A DNA stretch of 64,000 bases from Anaerophaga thermohalophila str. Valhall. GTDB taxonomy: Bacteria > Bacteroidota > Bacteroidia > Bacteroidales > Marinilabiliaceae. Positions 17,366-27,436 of the stretch are shown in pieces. The first letter of the stretch is position 1. Each line of letters opens with the position of its first letter. The notes below the pieces were generated by a model. It did not search any database. It was not told where the DNA came from and was given only the letters and a program-made list of their open reading frames with translations. The stretch lies in assembly GCF_000250735.1 (NCBI RefSeq), contig NZ_AHZV01000076.1, positions 1-64,000 of the forward strand, given 5' to 3'. The translations under genes and the position numbers were made by a program.

Positions 17366-19339
17366 TCAGGCATCCATTTCGGATCTTTTTTTCTCCAGTT
17401 GTTCCAGTTCTGCATGTGCTGATTCCCACTGGTTCATCTTTTTCTCCATTTTGTCCTGCAATTCCACAAATTCTTCAAAAAGAGAAGTATCTATAGCATT
17501 CTCCGAATCTCTATTCATTTTTGCCAATACCCGATCCATTTCCGCTTCAATCTGCGTAATGGCCTTTTCCAGGGCATTCACTTCATTTTCGGCCTTTTTT
17601 ATGCTTTTATTGAGTTCTTTTCGCTCGGCAAAGGCAGCTTTTCCGCTTTTATTTTCCCGTGTCATAGCGCTTCCGGAAAGGTTCTTATTCGCCTTTATCC
17701 TGGACGGCTGTTTTTCCAGTTCCTGAAGGTTATCCATCCGTTTTTTCTCAAGAAACTCATAAATGCCACCGATATGTTCTTTAATTTTTCTGTCTGAAAA
17801 CTCAAAGATTCTGGTCACCAATCCATCCAGGAATTCACGATCGTGTGATACAACCAGTACAGTGCCTTCGAAGTCGTTCAGTGCCTGTTTCAAAATATCC
17901 TTCGATCGCATATCCAGATGGTTGGTGGGCTCGTCCAGTATCAGGAAATTAACTGGTTCCAGTAGTAAAAGCACCATTGCCAATCGCGTGCGCTCGCCTC
18001 CCGATAATACAGAAACCTTCTTGTCAACTTCTTCGCCGCTAAACATGAACGCACCAAGCAAATCCCTGACCCTGGTGCGCACATCCCCGGTTGCAACATT
18101 ATCGACTGTTTCAAGTACAGTAAGGTTTTCTTTTAATCGTTCGGCCTGATTCTGGGCATAATATCCTATTTTTACCTGATGTCCAATACGAATAGCACCC
18201 TGATATTCAATCTCCTGCATAATAATCCGTGCAAGGGTTGTTTTCCCTTCACCGTTTCGTCCCACAAAAGCGACCTTTTCACCTCTTCCGATGATGAAAT
18301 CTATATCTTCAAGTACTTTAAGGGTACCATACGATTTACCAATGTGTTTTCCTTCAACGACAATTTTACCCGAGTGGGGAGCCGGCGGAAATTTAATATT
18401 CAACTTACTTTCATCAATCTCGTCAACCTCAATTCGGTCGAGTTTTTCCAGTTGTTTAATACGCGACTGAACCTGCACAGCCTTTGTTGCTTTGTACCGA
18501 AACCGTTCAATAAATTGTTCGGTATCTTCTATCATTTTTTGCTGATTACGGTAAGCTGCCAGTTGCTGCTCACGACGCTCTTTCCTCAACTCTACAAAAC
18601 GTGAATAAGGTGCTTTATAATCGTAAATCTTTCCAAGAGAAATTTCTATGGTACGCGTAGTAACATTGTCAAGAAAAGCTTTATCGTGAGAAATAAGCAC
18701 CAATGCACCACTGTAACTTCGGAGAAACTCTTCGAGCCAGGTTATGGACTCAATATCAAGATGGTTGGTAGGCTCATCAAGCAGAAGGAGATCGGGTTTA
18801 CGAAGTAATATCTTGGCAAGTTCGATTCGCATACGCCAGCCACCACTGAACTCTGATGTCGACCGTGAAAAATCGCCCGGGCGAAATCCCAACCCTTTCA
18901 GCGTCACCTCAATACGCGACTTATAATCCTGACCTCCAAACATATTGAATCGTTCTGTTGCTTCGGTAAGCCTTTCGATCAGCCCCATGTATTCATCGGA
19001 ATGATAATCATCGCGTTGATGAATAGCCTGATTCAGGCGGTCAATTTCCCTTTCAAGTTCCTTCAATTCCCAAAAGGCCTGTTCGGTTTCTTCTACAACA
19101 GAATAACGGTCATTGTGTTTCATCACCTGGGGAAGGTATCCAATAGTAAAATCTTTGGGTTTGGTTATTTCTCCCGATGTAGGCTCCTGTAATCCGTAAA
19201 TCACTTTCAGAAGAGTGGTTTTACCGGCACCGTTTTTCCCGACCAGCCCAATACGATCACGGGGATTAATTAAGAACGAGACATCCTCGAAAAGAACAAA
19301 CGTACCAAAATCAAGTGTCAAATGATTGACCGAAATCAT
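17366..19339 (-). CDS. ABC-F family ATPase (Uup/YdiF-like)
   Basis: A soluble protein with two ABC domains and no membrane segments, 657 residues. First cassette: Walker A GLVGKNGAGKTT, signature FSGGWRMR, Walker B LLLLDEPTNHLD. Second: FVGRNGEGKTT, LSGGERTRL, FLILDEPTNHLD. The linker between them is a long basic helix (ERRE to RIKQLEK) as in ribosome-acting ABC-F proteins. The C-terminal 90 residues are a coiled coil typical of Uup. ABC-F proteins act on the ribosome E site or, for Uup, in DNA-related processes; a precise subtype cannot be fixed. The gene is complete. Confidence 0.9.
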   Translation of the reverse strand: MISVNHLTLDFGTFVLFEDVSFLINPRDRIGLVGKNGAGKTTLLKVIYGLQEPTSGEITKPKDFTIGYLPQVMKHNDRYSVVEETEQAFWELKELEREIDRLNQAIHQRDDYHSDEYMGLIERLTEATERFNMFGGQDYKSRIEVTLKGLGFRPGDFSRSTSEFSGGWRMRIELAKILLRKPDLLLLDEPTNHLDIESITWLEEFLRSYSGALVLISHDKAFLDNVTTRTIEISLGKIYDYKAPYSRFVELRKERREQQLAAYRNQQKMIEDTEQFIERFRYKATKAVQVQSRIKQLEKLDRIEVDEIDESKLNIKFPPAPHSGKIVVEGKHIGKSYGTLKVLEDIDFIIGRGEKVAFVGRNGEGKTTLARIIMQEIEYQGAIRIGHQVKIGYYAQNQAERLKENLTVLETVDNVATGDVRTRVRDLLGAFMFSGEEVDKKVSVLSGGERTRLAMVLLLLEPVNFLILDEPTNHLDMRSKDILKQALNDFEGTVLVVSHDREFLDGLVTRIFEFSDRKIKEHIGGIYEFLEKKRMDNLQELEKQPSRIKANKNLSGSAMTRENKSGKAAFAERKELNKSIKKAENEVNALEKAITQIEAEMDRVLAKMNRDSENAIDTSLFEEFVELQDKMEKKMNQWESAHAELEQLEKKRSEMDA

Positions 19340-19357
19340 ATAGTTTCAGATAATTTA

Positions 19358-19509
19358 TTAGTGCCTGTCCTGAAAGTGCCGGTTCCAGTGCCTGCCCCGA
19401 TATCATCGGGGCTTGCGAAGCCGCAAAAACAGAGTCCCGGGCATCCTGGGATGAGTATTTTGACGGCAAGCGTACCCTGACAAATGGTACTTTTCGGACA
19501 GACGTGAAT
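19358..19509. mobile_element. MITE-like inverted-repeat element, copy 1
   Basis: Left arm TTAGTGCCTGTCCTGAAAGT and right arm ACTTTTCGGACAGACGTGAA are imperfect inverted repeats about 20 bases long at the ends of a 152-bp segment. It encodes nothing and contains an inner GCCCCGATATCATCGGGGC palindrome. A related element is at 22264 and a one-armed copy at 25951. This fits a miniature element mobilised by an absent transposase. Confidence 0.5.
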
Positions 19510-19572
19510 TAATGAATCGTATTTTACTTTTCAAAACGGTTGAAACAGCATGGCAAGGTTTGTCACAAAATA

Positions 19573-19643
19573 ACATGTATAAATCTTGCATGCGAGTTCC
19601 ATTAGGCCTTGAAAATCAAATTTTATACTAATGAAATGACTCT
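19573..19643 (+). repeat. Roughly 95-bp intergenic repeat family, copy abutting a stop codon
   Basis: Contains ACATGTATAAATCTTGCATG, GAGTTCCATTAGGCC and TTTTATACTAATGAAATGAC. Other copies lie at 30790, 41651, 43731 (inverted) and 55409. Its right end overlaps the last codons of the minus-strand LysM gene, whose TAG is formed by the CTA at 19628-19630. Confidence 0.6.
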
Positions 19644-22073
19644 TCTGCTGTAACCGGCAAAACAGACGGGAAGGTTAACAACGGAACCCTTTTAACCTTA
19701 TAGCCCTGTAAAAATTTCAGCAGAAAAATGCCTTCATTATAAAAACCGCCCCAATTAGATATCCGTTTGAATGAAAAATTAAATTGAACGGGCTGAATAT
19801 TAATTGGATCCGGGCAATACTCAAAATGCAATCCTCTTCGTGCCAGAGCCGAAATAAAATAATAAGTTACGTCATAGCCCCAGGCTCCATAACGGGAATA
19901 ACCCGGTGATGATGAAGAATTCTGAAAGTACGGGGATACTGCATGAGGTTCGGTATAATACCAATCGCGATATTTCTCAATAAAACGTTTTGTTTGATTG
20001 TTATCGTAATCGAACGCGAAAAAAGTAAAAATACTGGCATTCAGGCGAAACATATCTTCAGGCTCAATAGATTGAGCACGCAGCCATTCGGTCATTCCAA
20101 ACAGATGAATTGGCACGCCGTGCGTTTCTGCAATTCCGGCCAGAGTGGGAACAATTTTAGAGATTGTGGCCTCCTGGTTGGTTGGTACCACCACATAGTT
20201 TCTTTTCAGGGGATCCAGCAATGCTTCCAGATTAGTCTGATCCTCATTACCTACTATCCTGTACTCCAGATAATTAATGTTTTTATTAAGGGCAAATTCG
20301 TTAAAAAACACCTTCTTTCTCAACTGTTCAATAAACCGTGAAGCATACTCATCTTCCTCCTCGGGAAGTATGGCCAGGAGATTGTAGTTTTCGGACTGAC
20401 GAACAATCTCTGCGGCCATTTTATCAAAAATCAGAGTATCAGGTGTATTTATTTGAAAAAGCCAGGGGTTTCGCTCCAATTCGGGGTTGACGTTCGAGAG
20501 TGGATATACCAACTTAATCTGATGATTCAATGCAAAGTCGGACACCGGTTTAAGATTTTCCGAACGTGCAGGCCCTATAATCATATCAACCTTGCTGAGT
20601 TCCCTTTCATTCGCATCCAAAAAGTCTTTAACCGATAAGTTTTCAGATGCTATATCAAAGACAGACAATTCCACGTTTACATTTTCCTGCTTCAACTTAT
20701 CCAGAGCCAGAAGTGCTCCTTCATAAAACTCGGCAAAAACAACAGAACGACGTGCCAGTACAGGATTTTGTCGCACAGTTTTTATGGTATCGCCATTCTG
20801 TACTTTTTCAACAATGTTTGCTTTTTCTGTTGCATCCAGATCAAAGGGCAAAAAGCAATGCAACTCTGACCGGTCGTAAAACACTACCTACATTATTCTT
20901 GTTAATGCAAAGACTGTCTGACGGAACCAGTCCTGAATATTTCACTGAGTCGATACCCGATTCGGCCGTTTCCCTCCCTTCTTCAGGCGTTCCCGGATAA
21001 TTCAAAACAAACCACTGATCGGTAGGAATCTTCAACTCGGTACCTCTTCTAAGGTTGGAAAAGTCGACCCCTGCGTTTACCTTCCGTATGATCTCCATGT
21101 CTACGTCGTATCGTCTCGATATGGAAAAAAGTGTTTCACGGCGTCTCACTTTGTGGGTTTCAAACATATCTCTGTCCTTCACCTCCTGTTGCTCTGCATA
21201 TCGATTTTCAACCGAACGTGGTATCCGAAGCATATACCCGGGTTTTAAGTCGTCCGGGTTTATATCCGGATTGACTCTTCTAAGCTCATCAACTTCCACC
21301 TGGTAAAGACGGCTTATTGAATAAAGTGTTTGTCCGGGCTTTATTTCATGATAATTATACCTCTCACCTTCTATGTAACCAGGCTCATCTTTGGTTGCTA
21401 AATCTTTTCTCTCACCAGGTTCTTGTCCGGAAGGGATCCTGATAACCGACCCAACAACCAGAACACCACTACGCAGACCGGGATTAAGCTGAAGAATATC
21501 GTTCACAGAAGTACCAACTCTTCTGGAAAGCGAGTAAAGTGTATCTCCGGCTTTTATTTCATATAACTTAAAATTATCATCATCAAATTGTTGAGTCTTC
21601 TCTTGTTCCCCACTAACAGGAACTTTTATGATACTGCCAACCGTCAATTTTTGTCTGGAACCGGGATTATGCTTGTAAATATCTTCAATATCAACATCGT
21701 ACTTCCGCGAAATAAACCAAACAGTTTGTCCTTTCTCAACAGTATGTAATGTAAAGTTACCGGAGCTTTCAACTTCTTTGGAGTTCGCATTACGACCTTC
21801 AATAACAGGAATCCGAAGAATCTGTCCCTTAAGGAGTCCACCCTCCAATTGGGGGTTGGCATCAAGTATCTCCTGTTGCGAAACATTGTACTGACGAGCA
21901 ATGGAATAAAAACCTTCACCGACCTGAACGACATGAAGAAAAAATTCTTCACCGTCGATAATAATTCGTTTACGGGTAGATTCTTCCTGGGCATGAACGA
22001 AAAACACGGAGAAGAAAAACACTCCTACGGTCAACAAAAAAGCTAAAGCCGGTTTTGAAAAGTTTTTTATCAT
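19628..22073 (-). CDS. LysM peptidoglycan-binding protein fused to a periplasmic binding-protein-like domain (frameshifted)
   Basis: Signal peptide (LAFLLTVGVFFFSVFFVHAQ), then five LysM repeats (for example VGEGFYSIARQYNVSQQEIL, KGQTVWFISRKYDV, AGDTLYSLSRRV, PGQTLYSISRLYQV, RRETLFSISRRYDV). A type I periplasmic binding-protein-like domain follows (FYEGALLALDKLKQENVNVE, MIIGPARSENLKPVSDFA). This fusion is common in Bacteroidota and probably acts in the envelope at the cell wall. As written it is two frames overlapping at 20841-20884. Removing one A from the run at 20850-20854 gives ALLLPFDLDATEKAN and one 814-residue protein. Confidence 0.75.
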
Positions 22074-22652
22074 GGTAAAAAATTCAAAATCTACATTTAC
22101 AGAGAAATCGTCGTGGATTATATCTGTTTGTTCTTCAATTATCTGTATCCTAATAATTTACAAGGTCGGCTGAGTCCACATAAAAGAACTTAAACATACC
22201 CTGATTATGACTAAACTTGCCAGGTTCGTTTCATCCTGTTCCTGTAAAAATACAAGACACTATTTAGTGTCTGTCCATAAAGTACCATTTACTGTGTTAC
22301 GCTCGTCCGAAAATTAATCATTTACGATGAGTAAACTCCGTATTTTCCGGCTTCGCAAGCCTTGTCAATGACACTTTCAGAACAGACACGCATATTGTAA
22401 AAACTTTTCGCGTAGACACGCCCCATTTATTCAAAGAAAGTACCAAAGATATGTTTTTTAAAAAAAATATCCCTGCGTTAAGATAAAAAACTAAAATCCC
22501 CGGAAATTCAAAAAATTACCGGGGATTTTTTGTATTTACAAACTGAAACAGATAACCATAGAGTGTTCGACGGCGATTTTCTGCAAGTAATTCTCTGAAG
22601 AATCCGAACCTTGCAGAGAAAGATAAATAAACTTCCCAACGATCTGTTTGTG
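22074..22652. repeat. Intergenic region with MITE-like copy 2 and a terminator
   Basis: At 22264-22392 lies a 129-bp element with arms TTAGTGTCTGTCCATAAAGT and ACTTTCAGAACAGACACGC, matching copy 1 at 19358. At 22493-22530 AAAATCCCCGG pairs with CCGGGGATTTT to form a bidirectional terminator. No gene was seen. The rest is AT-rich DNA downstream of dnaA. Confidence 0.6.
22493..22530. terminator. Rho-independent terminator downstream of dnaA
   Basis: The arms AAAATCCCCGG and CCGGGGATTTT flank a 15-base A-rich loop, with T-tracts on both strands. It lies about 120 bases past the dnaA stop and serves the minus strand. Confidence 0.8.
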
Positions 22653-24105
22653 TTATTGTCTGATAAGTCCTTCAATCTCTTTCAATTGATGCTTGAATTC
22701 GGTATTGGTCTCTTTCAGGTTCTTTACAGTTTTACAAGCATGCAAAACAGTTGCATGATCACGTCGTCCAATAACTGCGCCGATAGCAGAAAGAGAAGAA
22801 TTGGTCAAATTCTTGGAAAAATACATTGCTACCTGCCGCGCCTGGACAATTTCACGTTTTCGGGTTTTAGACTGGAGTGCATCGGGTTTCAGACCATAGA
22901 AATCACAAACCTTCTGTTGTATCTGGTCTACCGTAATTTCTTTATGCGGTTTGCTTACCAGCCTGTCAACTACACTGCGCGCAATATCGAAAGTAATCTC
23001 AGCCTTATTAAGCGTGGACATTGCCAATAACGAAATAAGAGCACCTTCCAGTTCGCGCACATTATCAGTTATATGCGAGGCTATGTAGTAAATGATCTCA
23101 TCGGAAACGTTGATTCCGTCCTTATAGATTTTTATTTTTTAGTATTTCAACCCTTGTTTCGTAATCGGGCGACTGCAAATCGGCCGGTAAACCCCACTTA
23201 AAGCGCGTCAGCAAACGCTCTTTCATCCCTTTTAAGTCAACCGGTGCCTTATCTGATGTAAGCACCAACTGTTTTCCAGATTGATGCAGGTGGTTAAAAA
23301 TATGAAAAAAGGTATTTTGAGTACCTTCTTTACCGGCAAGTTCATGTATATCGTCAATGATCAACACATCTATCATCTGATAGAAATGCATAAAATCATT
23401 GGCTGAATTTCGGGCAACAGAGTCGGTATATTGTGTCGTAAACTTATTGGCACTGACATAGAGAACCGTTTTTTCCGGATATAGTCTTTTAACCTCAATG
23501 CCAATAGCCTGACCAAGATGTGTTTTACCCAATCCGCTGTTGCCATAGAGAAAAAGCGGATTAAAGGCTGTTTTGCCGGGATTTTTAGCAACAGCTTCAC
23601 TGGCCGAACGTGCCAAACGGTTGCAATCCCCTTCCACAAAATTTTCAAAGCTATACTCTGGGTTAAGCTGCGGATCGATATTTAATTTCTTAACGCCCGG
23701 TATTATAAAAGGATTTCGTATGTTTGGCTGATCCTGGCGACCATATTTTTTGTCGACTGCCCTGTTGCGCAGATCGTGTTTTCCGGATGCAGGATAATTT
23801 ACTGTATACGTAGGTGAGGCAGAAGGCGCTGATGACCGCTCCATTACCACACTATATTCCAGTTTGGCACCGGAACCAATCACTTCGCGAAGCGCCGTAC
23901 TCACCAGTTTGATATATTGCTCTTCGATAAATTCATAAAAGTAGTAGGTTGGCACCTGAATAGTAAGCACTTTGTTCTCCAGTTTCAATGGTACAATGGG
24001 CTCAAACCATGTACGGAAATCATTTCCCGGTATAGAAGCCTGAATGTAACTCAGACACTCAGACCAGACTTGCTTATGATCCAGTTTTGTTTCTATGCCT
24101 TCCAT
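22653..24105 (-). CDS. dnaA: Chromosomal replication initiator DnaA (frameshift at 23129-23140)
   Basis: Replication initiator that binds and melts oriC. Domain I starts VWSECLSYIQASIPGNDFRT. The AAA+ core has Walker A YGNSGLGKTHLGQ and Walker B VLIIDDIHELAG. The domain IV DNA-binding signature is GRRDHATVLHACKTV. As written, translation stops at TAA 23122. Removing one base from the adjacent A6/A5 runs (23129-23140) continues ILKNKIYKDGINVSDE into NVRELEGALISLLA and on to the end, 483 residues, the normal size. DnaA is essential, so the break is very likely a sequence error. No clear DnaA boxes were seen by eye on either side. Confidence 0.9.
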
Positions 24106-24409
24106 TTTTTACAATATGTTAAAGATGTGTGTTTTCAATCAGGACAAAATTTGCTAAAAAAAACTGGAAAAAAAAATGCCTGAAGGGTTGAATTTTTAGG
24201 AATTACTTTATACAGTTAGTATTCAAACCATTGAAACTAACACCGTTCAAATGACTGAAAATCAGACATTAAAACAAAAAAATTAACTTTCAGTTAACAG
24301 TTACAAAACATTGAAGGAAAGGGAATTGAATAAAAATTCAAAAAAATTTTTGACATTCGTCAAATAATTTTTCAGGGTGTTTTTGCGACAATTCTATTAA
24401 ACAAAATAT
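24106..24409. other. AT-rich gene-free stretch upstream of dnaA
   Basis: About 300 bases rich in A and T runs between dnaA and the Mce-family gene. I looked for TTATCCACA-type DnaA boxes and saw none, so there is no support for oriC here. It should hold the dnaA promoter, but no confident box was found. Confidence 0.5.
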
Positions 24410-25676
24410 TTAATCCTTCGTACCGGAAAGTTTAAGTGCTTTAAAGAGTTTCACTGGTTTACCTTCTTTGAATGCGATAATTTCTGCTTCGGGATACTCA
24501 TGGATAATTTCATCACGAATGCTTTTAACATCGGCATACGAAGAAGAGGCACCAACTGTGTAAGTGTATTTTTTACCATCAGTATCTTCAAAAATTCGGT
24601 ATTTATCTCTTATCATATTATTCCTGATATCCAAAGGTTTATCTGATACGGAAATTCTTACTTTATACACAATCCCTTGTTCTTCGGCTTTTTTGTCGTC
24701 AACTTTAATTTCAACCGTTTTTCCAAAATCGAAGGCTGAAATGCTGAAATAACGTTTCGGATTGTGGCGTACATCGGCCAATAATCTGTCAAGATTGGCC
24801 GAGGCATCCATCAGATTGTAATAAAGCCCTTCATCCGAGAGTAACAGTCCAAGACTTCCCTCCCCTTCACTGGCCTGCTTAAGCAGTGAATTCAGAATAA
24901 AAAGGCTCGAATCAAGTTTTTCGGCCAATGTATCAAGTTCAAGTCTTCCAAGTTGTTCACTAAAGTCTTCCACATTTTTTATTGTTGCTGAAACAGAATG
25001 ACGTTGACGGCTAAGTTCCCCTGAGATAGTATCTATATTGGCCAAAGAATTACGCAACGCACCGCCTTTTGACATAACGGTATTAAATTCGGCAGTAGTT
25101 TTCTCCAGGTTTTGCATCATTTGCCGGAAGCTTTTCATGCCTTCTTCAAAGCTCTGATTATTGGTATCGGACAAAACACCCGACAACCCGGATAAGGTAG
25201 AATCAATTCTCACAATTAGTGCTTCTACCTTATCTTTAATGGGCATAACTTCGGTGGTCACCTGGTCCATAATTGCCCGTTTTATGCTTGTTTGCAATGT
25301 ATCACCAGGCTCAAGGAGCTCATCCGGTTGACCGTCCAGGAATTGTACCGCCATGGTTCCCATCAGGTCGAAGCTATAAATTTGAGCTACCGTGGTTCTA
25401 TATACCGGTAACTCCCTTTCAAGCGAGAATGTTACAATAAATTTTTTCTTCTCTTTCCGGATGGAATTCAATATCTCTGACAGAACCCACCTTATATCCA
25501 TTATAATAAACCGGACTGGCTTCAGTAAGTCCCTCCAGCCGCGGATAAGTTCCGTAGTAAACAGTGCCTGTATCAAAGATATCCTTCCCTTTCAGAAAAT
25601 TAACGCCCCACAATAAAACAATCAGGGCGGCAATGACGGTTAAAGCAATTTTATACTCCTTTTTCAAATTTATCAT
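24410..25676 (-). CDS. MlaD/Mce-family lipid transport protein (frameshifted)
   Basis: An inner-membrane-anchored Mce protein likely to carry phospholipid between membranes. N-terminal anchor: YKIALTVIAALIVLLWGVNF. The Mce domain includes YYNGYKVGSVRDIEF and continues with FDLMGTMAVQFLDG, then a long helical C-terminal region (SANLDRLLADVRHNPKRYF). As written the first 85 residues end at 25419. Removing one A from the run at 25442-25447 joins them to the rest (421 residues). The amidase gene lies upstream on the same strand; Mce, amidase and divergent lptD form an envelope block common in this phylum. Confidence 0.8.
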
Positions 25677-26071
25677 GAATACATATTTAGTGCGTGTCCC
25701 AAGTCAGCTTTTAAAAGCCTAAATAAACGTAAAGACGCAATGACGCAAAGTTTTTATAATGAAAGAGTTGTGACTTGTACCATTGATTGTGCAAATAATT
25801 AATTATCAAATATCTGTAAAAGTTCAACAGAGTATTGATACAAAAGACCTTTAGATTTTTAAATATAAGATACAAGATGATTCGCATAACTTTGGTTTAC
25901 TGCATTTTAGCAGATATAGTTCATTGATTACAAATAGCTGATTTGCTATTTAGTGTCTGTCCATAAAGTACCGGTTGCAATGCCTACCTATATCATCCGG
26001 GGCTTGTGAAGCCGCTAAAAACAGCCCTCGCATACGGGTTACTAAAAAAATAACCAAATTATTTTATCCTT
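25677..26071. repeat. Intergenic repeat mosaic between the Mce and amidase genes
   Basis: No gene. Contains TTAGTGCGTGTCC (25687), a GCCTAAATAAACGTAAAGAC copy (25717-25770), CTGTAAAAGTTCAACAGAGT (25814), a TTTAGATTTTTAAATATAAG stretch, and the left arm of a MITE-like element, TTAGTGTCTGTCCATAAAGT (25951), without a right arm. The same modules recur in the gaps before 30824 and 47458. Confidence 0.6.
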
Positions 26072-27184
26072 TCAGGGGATAATCCTTTCTCCGTCGCGAA
26101 ATCCTACAATGAAACAATCCGGAACTTTTTCCCTTACCTCAGGAAGAATTTTTTCTATTTCCTCATGGCTGTAAGCAAGTCCAGTCGTATATTTGTAATA
26201 ATCTCCTTCTTTGTACTCCCACACATTGTCAAAATATTTGTAGGGTCCTTCATCTTCTTTTATGGGCTTTTGCGAGCTGGCCACCTGAATTCGGTACTGA
26301 ATGCCGGCCGTATCGTCAGAAGAAGGGCCTTTGTCTAATTCAGTAACCACATTTTCACTTGTCTTTGGTTTTTGTTTAACCAAATTAGAGTTCCTGGCAT
26401 CATACCTTTCTTTATAGTCTCTTATTGCCCTGAAAATAGCTGAAGCAAGATAAACCTTTCCATTTTCCGATGCCATAAACCGTTCTTCATAGCGATTACT
26501 GAGAAAACCGACCTCAACCAGGACACCGGGCATCGAAGTTTCTCTTAACACCAGAAATCCTGCCTGTTTTACGCCTCTGTCATGTCGTCCTACCCTGTTT
26601 CTGAACTGATTCTGAACAGCAGAAGCAAACCCGATGCTTTGGTCAAGATACACATTTTGCATCAACTCAAAGATAATATAAGACTCGGTAGAATTGGGGT
26701 CAAAACCTTCGTATTTCCTTTCGTAATTGTCCTCCAGCACAATCACTGAATTTTCTTTTTTGGCTACTTCAAGGTTCTCTTCAGAGCGGTGAAGCCCCAA
26801 AACGAAAGTCTCTGAGCCGTAAATGCGAGGATTTGTGATTGAATTGGCATGAATCGATACAAAAAGATCCGCATCATTTTCATTAGCGATGCGAGCGCGC
26901 TCATCAAGAGGAACAAATTTATCGTCTTCGCGCGTCATAACAACATTTAGTTCCGGTAAATACTTCCTTAAATAATCTCTCACTTTCAGAGCTATATCCA
27001 GAACAATATCTTTTTCCTTATTATGCCTGCCAACAGCCCCTGAATCTTTTCCCCCGTGACCAGGGTCAATGACTACCGTCTTCAAAACAATGCTTTCTTC
27101 ACCCTTCGATTGACCGGCAACAGTAGCCATGAAAAAGCAAAAGAAAAGAAACAACAGCCCTCTAAATACAATATGTAGCTTCAT
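26072..27184 (-). CDS. N-acetylmuramoyl-L-alanine amidase (Amidase_3) with C-terminal SPOR-like region
   Basis: Secreted zinc amidase that cleaves the lactyl-peptide bond in peptidoglycan. Signal peptide LLFLFFCFFMATVAG. The catalytic domain has VVIDPGHGGKDSGAVG (zinc His), the SIHANS zinc His, and VLVEVGFLSN with the catalytic Glu. Residues 290-370 (IQYRIQVASSQKPI..YKYTTGLAYS) resemble a SPOR/LysM-linked tail that targets septal glycan. The 370 residues look complete. Divergent from lptD. Confidence 0.9.
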   Translation of the reverse strand: MKLHIVFRGLLFLFFCFFMATVAGQSKGEESIVLKTVVIDPGHGGKDSGAVGRHNKEKDIVLDIALKVRDYLRKYLPELNVVMTREDDKFVPLDERARIANENDADLFVSIHANSITNPRIYGSETFVLGLHRSEENLEVAKKENSVIVLEDNYERKYEGFDPNSTESYIIFELMQNVYLDQSIGFASAVQNQFRNRVGRHDRGVKQAGFLVLRETSMPGVLVEVGFLSNRYEERFMASENGKVYLASAIFRAIRDYKERYDARNSNLVKQKPKTSENVVTELDKGPSSDDTAGIQYRIQVASSQKPIKEDEGPYKYFDNVWEYKEGDYYKYTTGLAYSHEEIEKILPEVREKVPDCFIVGFRDGERIIP

Positions 27185-27406
27185 ATCTGCTCGTCAAAAC
27201 TATGCTTATCAAATCCAACGAAACAAAATCAATTCGTCACGATCCGATTTAATAAATTTATTTCTTTATTGATCTTCAAAATTTTGTACAAATTTGAGAG
27301 TTTTTGAAACAAATTCCATCCCAAAATTAAAAAATCTTATTCTTTGTTTTTGTTAAAATGGCCTCAATTTTGCTACAAAATGCTCTTTAAAGACCTTTTT
27401 TTAGCT

Positions 27407-27414
27407 TATTTTTG
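27407..27414 (+). promoter_or_regulatory. Candidate -7 box for lptD
   Basis: TATTTTTG fits TAnnTTTG and lies 23 bases before the proposed lptD ATG at 27437. No good -33 TTTG at normal spacing was seen. Confidence 0.3.
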
Positions 27415-27436
27415 TGCTTGATTTTGGAGAAAAAGA

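Noticed and set aside
22653..24105. Two separate genes for the halves of DnaA
   Set aside because: Domain IV without the AAA+ part is not known as an independent initiator, and one base removed gives the exact full-length protein.
24106..24409. oriC next to dnaA
   Set aside because: No cluster of TTATCCACA-like boxes or AT-rich 13-mers seen by eye, and dnaA need not mark the origin in this phylum.
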